This document shows positions 10,400 to 18,543 of a stretch of 64,000 bases of DNA, piece by piece. The notes below the pieces were generated by a model. The model saw nothing but the letters and a program-made list of their open reading frames with translations, was not told where the DNA came from and searched no databases. Positions within the stretch are counted from its first letter, which is position 1. Each line of letters starts with the position of its first letter. Made by a program: the position numbers and the translations under genes. The stretch comes from Xanthomonas arboricola pv. juglandis (GTDB taxonomy: Bacteria; Pseudomonadota; Gammaproteobacteria; Xanthomonadales; Xanthomonadaceae), in the NCBI RefSeq assembly GCF_001013475.1, contig NZ_JZEF01000001.1:473472-537471 (forward strand), given 5' to 3'.

Positions 10400-10560
10400 C
10401 GCAGCATCGGCAATGACCGCCGCCACAGTTTGATTCATAAAATTCTGCTGGCGGCTGGTTAAAGCTTGCATTCACCTCAGCCGATAACCCAGTCTGATCG
10501 CTAGCGCGACGTCGGACTCGCCTGGCGTGCGCTGCCGATTGCACTAGGCTTGGGGGGCGC

Positions 10561-11253
10561 ATGCGGACGCAGTGGTTCAAACGGATCGGCCCGGTTGCGG
10601 GGTTGCTGGCGTACAGCGCCGCAAGCTATGCGTCGGCGACGCCGCTCAGCGTCACCGTTGTCGATGCCAACGGCATGTTGGTCGATGCGGTGGTGAGTCT
10701 GGAGCCGGCACGTCCGGTGGTCGCCGGCGGGGCGCCCAGAACCGTCGAGATGGACCAGGTCAATTCGCAGTTCGTGCCTGCGGTGCTGGCGGTGCGCACC
10801 GGCACCCTGGTGCGGTTTCCCAACAACGACCAGATTCGCCATCAGGTCTATTCGTTCTCTGCCGCAAAGCGGTTCGAGTTGCCGCTGTTCCAGGGCAGCA
10901 CTGCCGCGCCGGTGCGCTTTGACCAGGCTGGGCTGGTGACGGTGGGTTGCAATATCCACGACTGGATGCTGGGCTATATCGTGGTGGTGGACACGCCGTA
11001 TTTCGGCAAGACCGGCAGCGACGGTCGCGTGCAGCTGGATGCGCCGGCAGGCAACTACACCTTGCGGGTCTGGCATCCGCGCATCAAGGGCGCCGCGCTC
11101 GCCGCGCCGGTGGCGCTTGCGCGCGAGGCCGTGCAACGGCGCGTGACCTTGCAGACCAGCGGCCCCGTACCAGCGGTGGCACCTCCGGATGCGCGGGTGC
11201 GCGCGCTGCAGGACAAGTTCCGCCGCGCCGACCCGCAGAAGCCCAAGCCATGA
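10561..11253 (+). CDS. Exported cupredoxin-like protein (annotated in relatives as methylamine utilisation protein)
   Basis: A 230-residue protein with an N-terminal signal-like segment (residues about 1-26, ending SYASA) and a cupredoxin-like domain. Candidate type 1 copper ligands are His94 in QIRHQVYSF and Cys130, His133 and Met136 in GCNIHDWMLGY. The second half (GSDGRVQLDAPAGNYTLRVWHP) looks like a carboxypeptidase-regulatory or Ig-type strand set. It is the first gene of a four-gene coupled operon; its stop overlaps the next ATG. A purine-rich G tract precedes the ATG. Copper binding and electron transfer are inferred from the ligand pattern. Confidence 0.75.
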   Translation: MRTQWFKRIGPVAGLLAYSAASYASATPLSVTVVDANGMLVDAVVSLEPARPVVAGGAPRTVEMDQVNSQFVPAVLAVRTGTLVRFPNNDQIRHQVYSFSAAKRFELPLFQGSTAAPVRFDQAGLVTVGCNIHDWMLGYIVVVDTPYFGKTGSDGRVQLDAPAGNYTLRVWHPRIKGAALAAPVALAREAVQRRVTLQTSGPVPAVAPPDARVRALQDKFRRADPQKPKP

Positions 11254-13616
11254 AGGCCATGCGCCTGCATACCCGCATCGCGGCGTTTCTGGTGCTGGTC
11301 GTGCTCGCCACGCAGGCGTTGACCTTCATCGCGGTGCAGGTCGCCACCGAGCGCAGCGTCAAAGCGCAACTTGGCGAAGAGCTGCAGATCGGCGAGCGCG
11401 TCTGGCAACGCATCAATCTGCGCCGCGACGAACAGCTGATGCAGTCGGCCTCGGTGCTGGCCGACGACTTCGGTTTCCGCGCGGCCGTGGCCAGCGGCGA
11501 TGTGCCGACCATGCAATCGGCATTGCGCAACCACGCCGCGCGCATGTCGGCGCAGACCGCGCTGCTGCTGGCGCCGGATGGCGAATTTTTGACCGGGCTT
11601 GCCGATCTGCCGCAAGCCGAACAGCTGCGCGCAGTGCAGACCCTGCTGCAGCAGGCGCAGCGCGATGGGCGCGCGGTTGGCGTGGTCGCACTGGACCAAC
11701 GCATCGTGCGGCTGGCGGTGGTGCAGGTACTGGCACCGAGCCGGGTGGGCTGGATCGCGATCGGCAACGAATCCGGCGACGGTCTCGCGCAGGATTTCCG
11801 TTCCACCACCGGGCTGGATGCGACCTTCTTCACCGATGGTCCGCCGGTGCGGGTGCTGGCGTCCACGCTGGAGCCGGCCGCGCGCGCCGAGTTCGCGCAG
11901 CAGTTGCCGACCGCCGAACGCGCGCAGGGCGCGGCGGTCGCGTTGACGCTGGCCGAGTCGCGTTACCTGGTCAAATTGCAGTCGATCCAGGGCGACAGCC
12001 ATGTGCGGGTCGCGCTGCAGGCCTCGCTGGATCGCGCGGTGGCGCCTTATCGTGTGCTCAAATTGCGCATCCTGCTGTTGGCGGGCCTGGCCACGGCTGC
12101 GGCGCTGGGTGTGGCGATCTTCCTGGCGCGCAGCGTCAGCAGGCCGGTCGCGCAGCTGGTGCAGGCAGCGCGGCGCATCCAGCGCGGCGACTACCACACC
12201 GCGGTCGAGGTGCCATCCGGGCGCGAACTGGCCGAGTTGGCCGACAGCTTTGGGCGCATGCAGCAGCAGATCGCCAGTCGCGAGCAGCACATCCTGCATC
12301 AGGCGCGCCACGATGCCCTGACCGGTCTGCCCAATCGCATCTGGTTGCTGGAGCGGCTGAAGGACGTGGTGGAGCAGACCGTGGCCTCCGGCGGCACGGC
12401 CGCGGTGCTGATCCTGGATCTGGAACGCTTCAAGGAACTCAACGACAGCTTGGGCCACGATTTCGCCGACCAGGTCCTGGTCGAAGCAGGCCGCCGCCTT
12501 GCCGACGTGGTGCAGGAACCCAATCTCGTCGGGCGGCTGGGCAGCGACGAATTCATGGTGGTGGTGGCGCAGACCGATGTCACCACCGTGCAGCAGGATG
12601 CACAGCGCTTGCTGCTGCAGTTGCGCCGCCCGCTGGCGCTGCCGCAGGCGCGCATCCAGCTGGAGGCCAGCATCGGCATCGCCCTGATTCCCGAACACGG
12701 CGCCGATCCGGACACCTTGTTGCGGCGCGCGGACATCGCGCGTCGCCAGGGCGGCAACGTCACCACCGTCGGCGCCAGCGTGTATCGCCTGGGCCAGGAC
12801 GAGCAGCATCTGCGCCGGCTGCGCCTGACCGGCGATCTGCGTCAGGCCATCGGCGGCAACGAACTGACCTTGCGCTTCCAGCCCAAGATCTGCCTGCGCA
12901 ACGATCGCGTCGAACAGGTCGAGGTGCTGGTGCGCTGGCAGCACCCGGTGCTCGGGGCGATCGGCCCGGACGAATTCATTCCGCTGGCCGAGCACTCCGG
13001 CGTGATCCATCCCTTGACCCGCTTCGTGCTGGACGAGGCGCTGCGCTGCCAGGCGCAATGGCGCAGGCAGGGGCTGGAACTGGGCATGGCGATCAATCTC
13101 TCCGCACTGGATCTGTCCGACCCCGGCCTGCCGGATTACGTGCGTGGCCGTCTGGAGCATCATGCGGTGCCGGCGCAGTCGGTGACGCTGGAACTGACCG
13201 AAAGCGCGCTGATGCGCGATGTCGAATCCGCGCTGCACATGCTGCATCAGCTGCGCAGCGTCGGCGTGCGCCTGTCCATTGACGACTTCGGCACCGGTTA
13301 TTCCTCGTTGGCGCAGCTAAAGCGCATGCCGGTGAACGAATTGAAGATCGACAAGAGCTTCGTCATGCAACTGGCCGAGGGCACCGACGATGCGTTCATC
13401 GTGCGCAGCACGATCGATCTCGGGCACAACCTGGGCTTGAGCGTGATCGCCGAAGGCGTTGAGAACGCCACCGCGCTGGGGCTGCTGCGCGGTTATGGCT
13501 GCGACATGGTGCAGGGCTATCTGTATTCGCCGCCACTGGAAGAAGTGCCGCTGGTCGCCTGGTGCATGCGGCAACTCGATCTGGCGCCGGCGGCGCAGGC
13601 AGGAGTGCATCGATGA
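11250..13616 (+). CDS. Membrane GGDEF-EAL c-di-GMP protein with periplasmic sensor region and HAMP
   Basis: A 788-residue protein. TM1 is at about residues 9-28 (AAFLVLVVLATQALTF). A periplasmic Cache-like sensor region of about 240 residues follows, then TM2 (ILLLAGLATAAALGVAIF, about 273-292), HAMP, GGDEF (about 350-510) and EAL (about 525-775). The GGDEF signature reads GSDEF (431-435) and the usual DxD pair reads DLE, so cyclase activity is doubtful. The EAL signature is EVL (558-560), but the other phosphodiesterase residues are present: NLSALDL, ELTES, IDDFGTGYSSL, KIDKSF, AEGVE and QGYLY. A sensor-controlled c-di-GMP phosphodiesterase is the likeliest role. The ATG overlaps the upstream stop and the stop overlaps the next ATG. 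Confidence 0.9.
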   Translation: MKAMRLHTRIAAFLVLVVLATQALTFIAVQVATERSVKAQLGEELQIGERVWQRINLRRDEQLMQSASVLADDFGFRAAVASGDVPTMQSALRNHAARMSAQTALLLAPDGEFLTGLADLPQAEQLRAVQTLLQQAQRDGRAVGVVALDQRIVRLAVVQVLAPSRVGWIAIGNESGDGLAQDFRSTTGLDATFFTDGPPVRVLASTLEPAARAEFAQQLPTAERAQGAAVALTLAESRYLVKLQSIQGDSHVRVALQASLDRAVAPYRVLKLRILLLAGLATAAALGVAIFLARSVSRPVAQLVQAARRIQRGDYHTAVEVPSGRELAELADSFGRMQQQIASREQHILHQARHDALTGLPNRIWLLERLKDVVEQTVASGGTAAVLILDLERFKELNDSLGHDFADQVLVEAGRRLADVVQEPNLVGRLGSDEFMVVVAQTDVTTVQQDAQRLLLQLRRPLALPQARIQLEASIGIALIPEHGADPDTLLRRADIARRQGGNVTTVGASVYRLGQDEQHLRRLRLTGDLRQAIGGNELTLRFQPKICLRNDRVEQVEVLVRWQHPVLGAIGPDEFIPLAEHSGVIHPLTRFVLDEALRCQAQWRRQGLELGMAINLSALDLSDPGLPDYVRGRLEHHAVPAQSVTLELTESALMRDVESALHMLHQLRSVGVRLSIDDFGTGYSSLAQLKRMPVNELKIDKSFVMQLAEGTDDAFIVRSTIDLGHNLGLSVIAEGVENATALGLLRGYGCDMVQGYLYSPPLEEVPLVAWCMRQLDLAPAAQAGVHR

Positions 13617-14485
13617 GCAAATGGCGGGGCGCGCTGCTGTCTGCAGCGCTGGCCGGGCTGGCCAGCGCACCCGCGTCGGCGATCGCCGGCGACGGGCGCC
13701 TGCTCGCCACCGGTGGCGTGTCGATGATCGAAGGCAGCAGCGGTGGCGGCATCGTGCCGTGGGCCACGCTGTCGGGCTACGGCACCCGCGACGAACTGGG
13801 CAGCGTGCTGTTCGCCACGCATGTGGACAGCGGCGATTACCGGCTCGACGTGCAAGGTGCCGCGCTGACGGTCGGCAACCGGCTGGAACTTTCGCTGGCG
13901 CGGCAACGGCTGGATCTGGGCACCCTGCAGGATCGGCTAGGCCTGCCATGGAATGCGCTTGGCCAGGACGTGTTCGGCGCCAAGCTGCGGGTCTACGGCG
14001 ATCTGGTCTACGGACATGCGCCGCAGGTCAGCGTGGGCGTGCAGTACAAACGCCTGCGCAATGGCACGCTGCCGCTGGCGATCGGCGCGCGCGACGATCA
14101 CGGTACCGATGTGTATGTCAGCGCCAGCCGCTTGTTCCTGCAGGCCGCGGGCGGCTATCAATTGCTGCTCAACGGCACCTTGCGCGCGACCCGCGCCAAT
14201 CAGACCGGCTTGCTCGGTTTCGGCGGCGATCGTCGCAACGCCTATCGGCTGGTTGGCGAAGCCAGCGCCGCCGTCGTGCTGTCGCCGGCGTGGGTGGTCG
14301 GCGTGGAGTATCGCGACAAGCCCGATAATCTCGGCTTCGCCCGCGAGCAGGCCTGGGCGGATGCATTCGTGGCCTGGTTTCCCAGCAAGCATGTGTCCCT
14401 GACCGCGGCCTGGGCCGAGCTTGGCGACATCGCCACGCTTACCGACCAACGCGGTCCCTATCTTTCCCTGCAGGTGGCGTTCTGA
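13613..14485 (+). CDS. DUF3034-like outer-membrane beta-barrel protein
   Basis: A 290-residue protein with a signal peptide (ALLSAALAGLASAPASA) and a mature sequence of alternating amphipathic strands starting GDGRLLATGGVSMIEG, which resembles the DUF3034 family. It ends in LSLQVAF; a terminal phenylalanine is the usual BAM recognition signal of outer-membrane barrels. ATG 13613 overlaps the stop of the GGDEF-EAL gene by 4 bp, and its stop overlaps the following globin ATG. No substrate or pore function can be read. The operon context suggests that it is the outer-membrane part of a periplasmic redox or sensing module. Confidence 0.75.
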   Translation: MSKWRGALLSAALAGLASAPASAIAGDGRLLATGGVSMIEGSSGGGIVPWATLSGYGTRDELGSVLFATHVDSGDYRLDVQGAALTVGNRLELSLARQRLDLGTLQDRLGLPWNALGQDVFGAKLRVYGDLVYGHAPQVSVGVQYKRLRNGTLPLAIGARDDHGTDVYVSASRLFLQAAGGYQLLLNGTLRATRANQTGLLGFGGDRRNAYRLVGEASAAVVLSPAWVVGVEYRDKPDNLGFAREQAWADAFVAWFPSKHVSLTAAWAELGDIATLTDQRGPYLSLQVAF

Positions 14486-14913
14486 TGAATCGACGGCTGC
14501 GCTGGCCCTTGCTGTGCATGCTGGCGCTGATGAGTGCCTGCGCCACCACGCAACCGCGCCCCACGCTCTACGACGAACTCGGCGGGCAGGCCGGGATCGA
14601 AGCGCTGGTGGAAGCCATGCTGTCGCGCATCGCCGACGACCAACGCATCGTCGACAAGTTCGCGCGCGTCAACATCGTGATGCTCAACGAGCGCCTGGTG
14701 CAAAAGTTCTGCCATGTCGCCGACGGCCCGTGCCCGGATACCGCCAAGTCGATGCAGCAGGCGCATGCGCACCTGGCCATTCGCGAAGGCGATTTCAATG
14801 CGCTGGTGGAGGATCTGAACTGGGCGATGGATCAGCGCAAGATTCCGCGCCGCACGCAGAACCGTCTGCTGGCGCGGCTGGCGGCCATGCATGGCGAAAT
14901 CGTCAATCACTGA
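14485..14913 (+). CDS. Group 1 truncated-haemoglobin-like lipoprotein
   Basis: A 142-residue protein with a lipoprotein signal: charged start, hydrophobic core, lipobox LMSAC with Cys19. The rest matches a group 1 truncated globin: YDELGGQAGIEALVEAML for helices A-B, and QQAHAHLAIREGDFNALVEDL, where the F-helix His ligand lies. The lipobox implies export and lipid anchoring on the periplasmic side, which is unusual because most truncated globins are cytoplasmic. The ATG overlaps the previous stop (TGATG). O2, NO or redox chemistry is inferred from the family; the actual ligand is unknown. Confidence 0.82.
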   Translation: MNRRLRWPLLCMLALMSACATTQPRPTLYDELGGQAGIEALVEAMLSRIADDQRIVDKFARVNIVMLNERLVQKFCHVADGPCPDTAKSMQQAHAHLAIREGDFNALVEDLNWAMDQRKIPRRTQNRLLARLAAMHGEIVNH

Positions 14914-15193
14914 GGGTGTCGCATCGCTGCCGCGCGCAGTGATGGACGCGCGTGGTCGCTGCTCGTAACACCATGTTTCCAGCCACGGACTGCGGCGCTG
15001 GGCGGGGCCGTTCACAGCATCCGACGTCCGCTCGCGACGTATTGCCAGTCGCCCTGCGCTGCAGACAGGAGCGAGGCTGCGGCCGGTATCGGTCTTGGCT
15101 ATACGGACAAGCTGGCTGCTGCAAGCGGCGCGCGGTCACGGGTATGTGGCTGCGCAGGCAAGACGCTGCAGGCAGCCGATGCGCCGCCGCCTC

Positions 15194-15994
15194 TCACTGC
15201 AACGGACGCACCCGCTGCGATCCGCGCGCCATCAGGCGCAGTGCGAGCGCATGCGGCACCACGCGCAAGACCGCATTGACCAGACGATAGCGCCAGCCCG
15301 GCACGGCCAGTACCTGGCCGCGTTCCAGCGCGGCAATGCCGTACTCGGCAACGTCGTCGGACTGCAGCCACGCCCAGTGGGGCAGGGTGGACATCGCCGC
15401 GCGGGTGCCGGTGACATCGTGAAACTCCGACCAGGCAAAGCCGGGACACAGCGCGCAGACCTTGACCGCGCAGTCGGCGTTCTCCAGTGCCAGCGATTCG
15501 CTGAAGCGCAGCAGGAAGCTCTTGCTGGCTGCGTACAGCGTCTGCCCGTCGGCACTCGGCGTCAGTGCGGCGAACGAGGCCACATTGAGGATGCGGCCCT
15601 GGCCGCTGGCACGAATCATCGGCAAGAGCCGCCAGGTCAGTTCGCACACCGCGCCCACCATCACCTGCAGAAAGCGTGCGTGCGTGGCCCAGTCATTGTG
15701 CAGATAGCGGCCCGGCACGCCGTAGCCGGCGTTGTTGACCAGGGTGCCCACCGTCCAGCCATTGCGCTGGATCTGCGCAACCAATGCTTCGACCGCGGCG
15801 GGATCGCCCAGATCGGCCGGCACCACTTCCACCCGCACCAAGGGCCGCAACTCCTCGGCCAGCGCCTGCAGCCGGTCGACCCGGCGCGCGGTCAGGATCA
15901 GCGGCACGCCACGCCTTGCATAGGCACGCGCAATCTCGCGGCCGATGCCGCTGGAGGCGCCGGTGACCAGCGCGAAGACAGGCGAAACGGACAT
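15194..15994 (-). CDS. Short-chain dehydrogenase/reductase
   Basis: A 266-residue classical SDR. The NAD(P)-binding motif is TGASSGIGREIA, NNAG is present, the catalytic Ser is in NVASFAAL, and the Tyr/Lys pair is in YAASKSF (YxxxK). The C-terminal part carries short hydrophobic stretches, seen in the DltE/YdfG-like subgroup. The frame extends upstream to 16063, but ATG 15994 is chosen for its aggaacc ribosome-binding site and homology start. It is transcribed divergently from tpiA. The substrate is unknown. Confidence 0.9.
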   Translation of the reverse strand: MSVSPVFALVTGASSGIGREIARAYARRGVPLILTARRVDRLQALAEELRPLVRVEVVPADLGDPAAVEALVAQIQRNGWTVGTLVNNAGYGVPGRYLHNDWATHARFLQVMVGAVCELTWRLLPMIRASGQGRILNVASFAALTPSADGQTLYAASKSFLLRFSESLALENADCAVKVCALCPGFAWSEFHDVTGTRAAMSTLPHWAWLQSDDVAEYGIAALERGQVLAVPGWRYRLVNAVLRVVPHALALRLMARGSQRVRPLQ

Positions 15995-16106
15995 GGCAGG
16001 TTCCTGCTGGAGGAGGGGGAGGACAGGCAACGGACAGAAGTGTGCCGGCTGCCGACAGGGCATGGGCTATTCTGTCGCCTGTCTTCCACTCAGGAACCTG
16101 CGCCTG

Positions 16107-16862
16107 ATGCGTCGAAAGATCGTTGCCGGAAATTGGAAGCTGCATGGCAGCCGCGCCTTCGCCACCGAACTGGTGGCCCAGATCGCCGCACACATGCCCC
16201 TGGAGGGTGTCGATGTCGTCATCCTGCCGCCACTGCCTTATCTGGGCGACCTGATCGAGGATTTCGAGGAACACCATCTGTGTTTCGGTGCCCAGGATGT
16301 CAGCAGTAACGAGAAGGGCGCCTATACCGGTGAAGTCTCGGCCACGATGCTGGTCGATGTCGGTGCCGAGTACGGGCTGGTCGGCCACTCCGAACGGCGC
16401 CAGTACCATCGTGAGAGCAGTGAGCTGGTGGCGCATAAATTCGCCGCCGCCATGCATGCCGGGCTGATTCCGGTGCTGTGCGTGGGCGAGTCGCTGGAGC
16501 AGCGCGAGGCCGACCAGACCGAGGCGGTGCTGCGCGCCCAGCTCGAGCCGGTGCTGGCGCTGGTGGGCAGCGCGGGCTTTGCCCGCGCCGTGCTCGCTTA
16601 CGAGCCGATCTGGGCCATTGGCACCGGCCGCACCGCCAGCCCGGAGCAGGCGCAGGCGGTGCACGCGTTCCTGCGTGGCGAAGTCGCGAAGGCGGATGCT
16701 AGAATCGCTGATTCTCTGCCCATCCTGTACGGGGGCAGTGTCAAGCCCGATAACGCCAGCGAGCTGTTTGCGCAGCCCGACGTCGATGGCGGGCTGGTCG
16801 GAGGCGCCTCGCTGGTCGCCGAGGATTTCCTGGCCATCGCGCGTGCGGCGGCCGCTTGTTAA
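16107..16862 (+). CDS. tpiA: Triose-phosphate isomerase
   Basis: A 251-residue glycolytic enzyme that interconverts dihydroxyacetone phosphate and glyceraldehyde-3-phosphate. The catalytic Lys is in AGNWKLHG, His in VGHSERRQYH and Glu in AYEPIWAIGTG; the phosphate loop is in YGGSVKPDN. ATG 16107 (MRRKIVAGNWK) is chosen within a longer open frame. A weak TATTCT -10 lies at 16068-16073. secG follows 33 bp downstream, so the two are probably co-transcribed. Confidence 0.98.
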   Translation: MRRKIVAGNWKLHGSRAFATELVAQIAAHMPLEGVDVVILPPLPYLGDLIEDFEEHHLCFGAQDVSSNEKGAYTGEVSATMLVDVGAEYGLVGHSERRQYHRESSELVAHKFAAAMHAGLIPVLCVGESLEQREADQTEAVLRAQLEPVLALVGSAGFARAVLAYEPIWAIGTGRTASPEQAQAVHAFLRGEVAKADARIADSLPILYGGSVKPDNASELFAQPDVDGGLVGGASLVAEDFLAIARAAAAC

Positions 16863-16895
16863 CCCATTAAGTTTTGTCCGGGGACGGATTTCGAA

Positions 16896-17369
16896 ATGCT
16901 GATGTTGATCCTCAATGTGGTCTACGTGCTGGTCGCGCTGGCGATGATTGCGCTGATCCTGATGCAGCGTGGTGCGGGTGCGGCAGCCGGTTCTGGCTTC
17001 GGCGCCGGCGCGTCGGGCACCGTGTTCGGCTCGCAGGGTGCGTCGAACTTCCTGTCCAAATCGACCAAGTGGCTGGCGGTGGTGTTCTTCAGCATCAGCC
17101 TGTTCATGGCGTGGTACGCCACCCACGGCGCACGTCCGACCGACCAGAACCTGGGCGTGATGTCGCAGTCGGCCACCCCGGCGCCTGCCGCCGCGGGCGA
17201 GCTGACTCAGCCGTTGCGGCAGGCGCCGGCCGCCGGCGCAGTCCCGACCGCGCCTTCGCAGCCAGTGCCTGCCGCAACTCCGGCTGCAACGCCGGCGCAG
17301 TCTGCACCGGCACAGCAGGTGCCCACGGCACGCGAAGAAAACGCTTCAGAACCAGCACAAAAACGCTGA
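16896..17369 (+). CDS. secG: Preprotein translocase subunit SecG
   Basis: A 157-residue SecYEG accessory subunit. Two membrane segments (LILNVVYVLVALAMIALIL and WLAVVFFSISLFMAWYA) flank the conserved loop with QRGAGAAAGSGFGAG and FGSQGASNFLSKST. It is longer than E. coli SecG because of an Ala/Pro/Gln-rich low-complexity tail after residue about 90. That tail is typical of xanthomonads but of unknown role. The tpiA-secG-tRNA-Leu order is widely conserved in gammaproteobacteria. Confidence 0.95.
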   Translation: MLMLILNVVYVLVALAMIALILMQRGAGAAAGSGFGAGASGTVFGSQGASNFLSKSTKWLAVVFFSISLFMAWYATHGARPTDQNLGVMSQSATPAPAAAGELTQPLRQAPAAGAVPTAPSQPVPAATPAATPAQSAPAQQVPTAREENASEPAQKR

Positions 17370-17376
17370 AGCCGGT

Positions 17377-17382
17377 TACAAT
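17377..17382 (+). promoter_or_regulatory. -10 candidate upstream of tRNA-Leu
   Basis: TACAAT lies 36 bases before the tRNA. No clear -35 sits 17 bases upstream, so the tRNA may rely on read-through from secG. Confidence 0.35.
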
Positions 17383-17418
17383 ACGCTGCGCACTGGGATG
17401 CCCAGCGGCGCAACGTAT

Positions 17419-17503
17419 GCCCAGGTGGCGGAATTGGTAGACGCACTACCTTGAGGTGGTAGCGACTTAGGTCGTAGGGGTTCGAGTCCCCTCTTGGGCA
17501 CCA
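17419..17503 (+). tRNA. tRNA-Leu (anticodon GAG)
   Basis: An 85-nt class II tRNA. The acceptor GCCCAGG pairs with CTTGGGC; D arm GGAATTGGTAGAC; anticodon stem CTACC/GGTAG with loop TTGAGGT (anticodon GAG); a long variable arm; T arm GGGGTTCGAGTCCCC; and encoded CCA. It lies between secG and nuoA, as leuU does next to secG in enterics. Confidence 0.97.
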
Positions 17504-17605
17504 TTGTTTGGCTGCAGTTCCTGCGCATCGCTGGTCGCGCGCGGGGTCTGCCTATACCCCATGCCGGCACGCGGCGCGTGCGGGCAGAGGCAAGAGAGAA
17601 TCGCT

Positions 17606-17962
17606 GTGCTGGCCGAATATTTGCCGAGTCTGCTGTTTCTGATCGTCGCCACCGGTATCGGCATCGTGCTGATGCTGGTCGGTCGATTCCTCGGTCCGCG
17701 TAGTCCGGACCCGCGCAAGCTCTCGCCTTACGAGTGTGGCTTCGAAGCCTTCGAAGACGCGCGCATGAAGTTCGACGTGCGCTACTACCTAATCGCGATC
17801 CAGTTCATCGTGTTCGATCTGGAAATCATCTTCATCGTGCCGTGGACACAGGTGTTCATGGAGATCGGCGCACGTTCGCTGGTCACCATGGGCCTGTTCG
17901 TCGGCATGTTGTTCCTCGGCTTTATCTACGTGTGGAAGAAGGGAGCGCTGGAATGGGAGTGA
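17606..17962 (+). CDS. nuoA: NADH-quinone oxidoreductase subunit A
   Basis: A 118-residue membrane subunit of complex I with three membrane helices and the conserved loop [25 protein letters not shown] 17606 is the start ([10 protein letters not shown]): the longer frame runs into the tRNA and a purine-rich agagagaa site precedes the GTG. It overlaps nuoB by 10 bp. It is the first gene of the 14-gene nuo operon. Confidence 0.96.
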   Translation: MLAEYLPSLLFLIVATGIGIVLMLVGRFLGPRSPDPRKLSPYECGFEAFEDARMKFDVRYYLIAIQFIVFDLEIIFIVPWTQVFMEIGARSLVTMGLFVGMLFLGFIYVWKKGALEWE

Positions 17963-18507
17963 TTCAGACCCTGGATCGTCTGATGACCAACCCGATGCCG
18001 GAAGGCCGGGTGGAAGACATCCTGCGCCCGGAAGGCGAAAATCCGCTGCTCGAGAAGGGCTACGTGACCACCAGCGTCGATGCGCTGCTGAACTGGGCGC
18101 GCACCGGCTCGATGTGGCCGATGACCTTCGGCCTGGCCTGCTGCGCGGTCGAGATGATGCATGCCGGTGCCGCGCGTCTGGATCTGGATCGCTACGGCGT
18201 GGTGTTCCGCCCGTCGCCGCGCCAGTCCGACGTGATGATCGTGGCCGGCACGCTGGTCAACAAGATGGCCCCGGCGCTGCGCAAGGTCTACGACCAGATG
18301 CCGGACCCGAAGTGGGTCATCTCGATGGGCAGCTGCGCCAATGGCGGCGGCTACTATCACTATTCGTATTCGGTGGTGCGCGGTTGCGATCGCATCGTGC
18401 CGGTGGACATCTACGTCCCCGGTTGCCCGCCGACCGCCGAGGCGCTGGTATACGGCATCCTGCAGCTGCAGAAGAAGATCTGGCGTACCCAGACCATCGC
18501 GCGCTGA
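17953..18507 (+). CDS. nuoB: NADH-quinone oxidoreductase subunit B
   Basis: A 184-residue subunit that carries the terminal [4Fe-4S] cluster N2, the electron donor to quinone. Cluster cysteines are visible in [21 protein letters not shown] and [11 protein letters not shown]. It starts at ATG 17953 inside nuoA and sits at the interface of the peripheral and membrane arms. Confidence 0.98.
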   Translation: MGVIQTLDRLMTNPMPEGRVEDILRPEGENPLLEKGYVTTSVDALLNWARTGSMWPMTFGLACCAVEMMHAGAARLDLDRYGVVFRPSPRQSDVMIVAGTLVNKMAPALRKVYDQMPDPKWVISMGSCANGGGYYHYSYSVVRGCDRIVPVDIYVPGCPPTAEALVYGILQLQKKIWRTQTIAR

Positions 18508-18543
18508 CACCCGTCTTCTTCTACTGAGAGCAGCCAAGCCCCC

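Noticed and set aside
10522..10541. sigma54-like site before the cupredoxin gene (TGGCGTG...TTGC)
   Set aside because: GG to GC spacing is 17 bases instead of 12.
10501..13616. Long overlapping open frames on both strands across the GGDEF-EAL region
   Set aside because: High G+C gives long empty shadow frames; only the frame with clear domains and coupled starts is kept.
14914..15193. Additional small gene after the globin
   Set aside because: Frames exist but none has a ribosome-binding site, recognisable motif or sensible composition.
17419..17503. tRNA-Leu as an integration site
   Set aside because: No integrase gene or repeated tRNA 3' end is found nearby; the nuo operon follows directly.
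17504..17605. Longer NuoA starting right at the tRNA-Leu 3' end
   Set aside because: The extension would begin at the tRNA CCA and lacks homology; GTG 17606 gives the family length.
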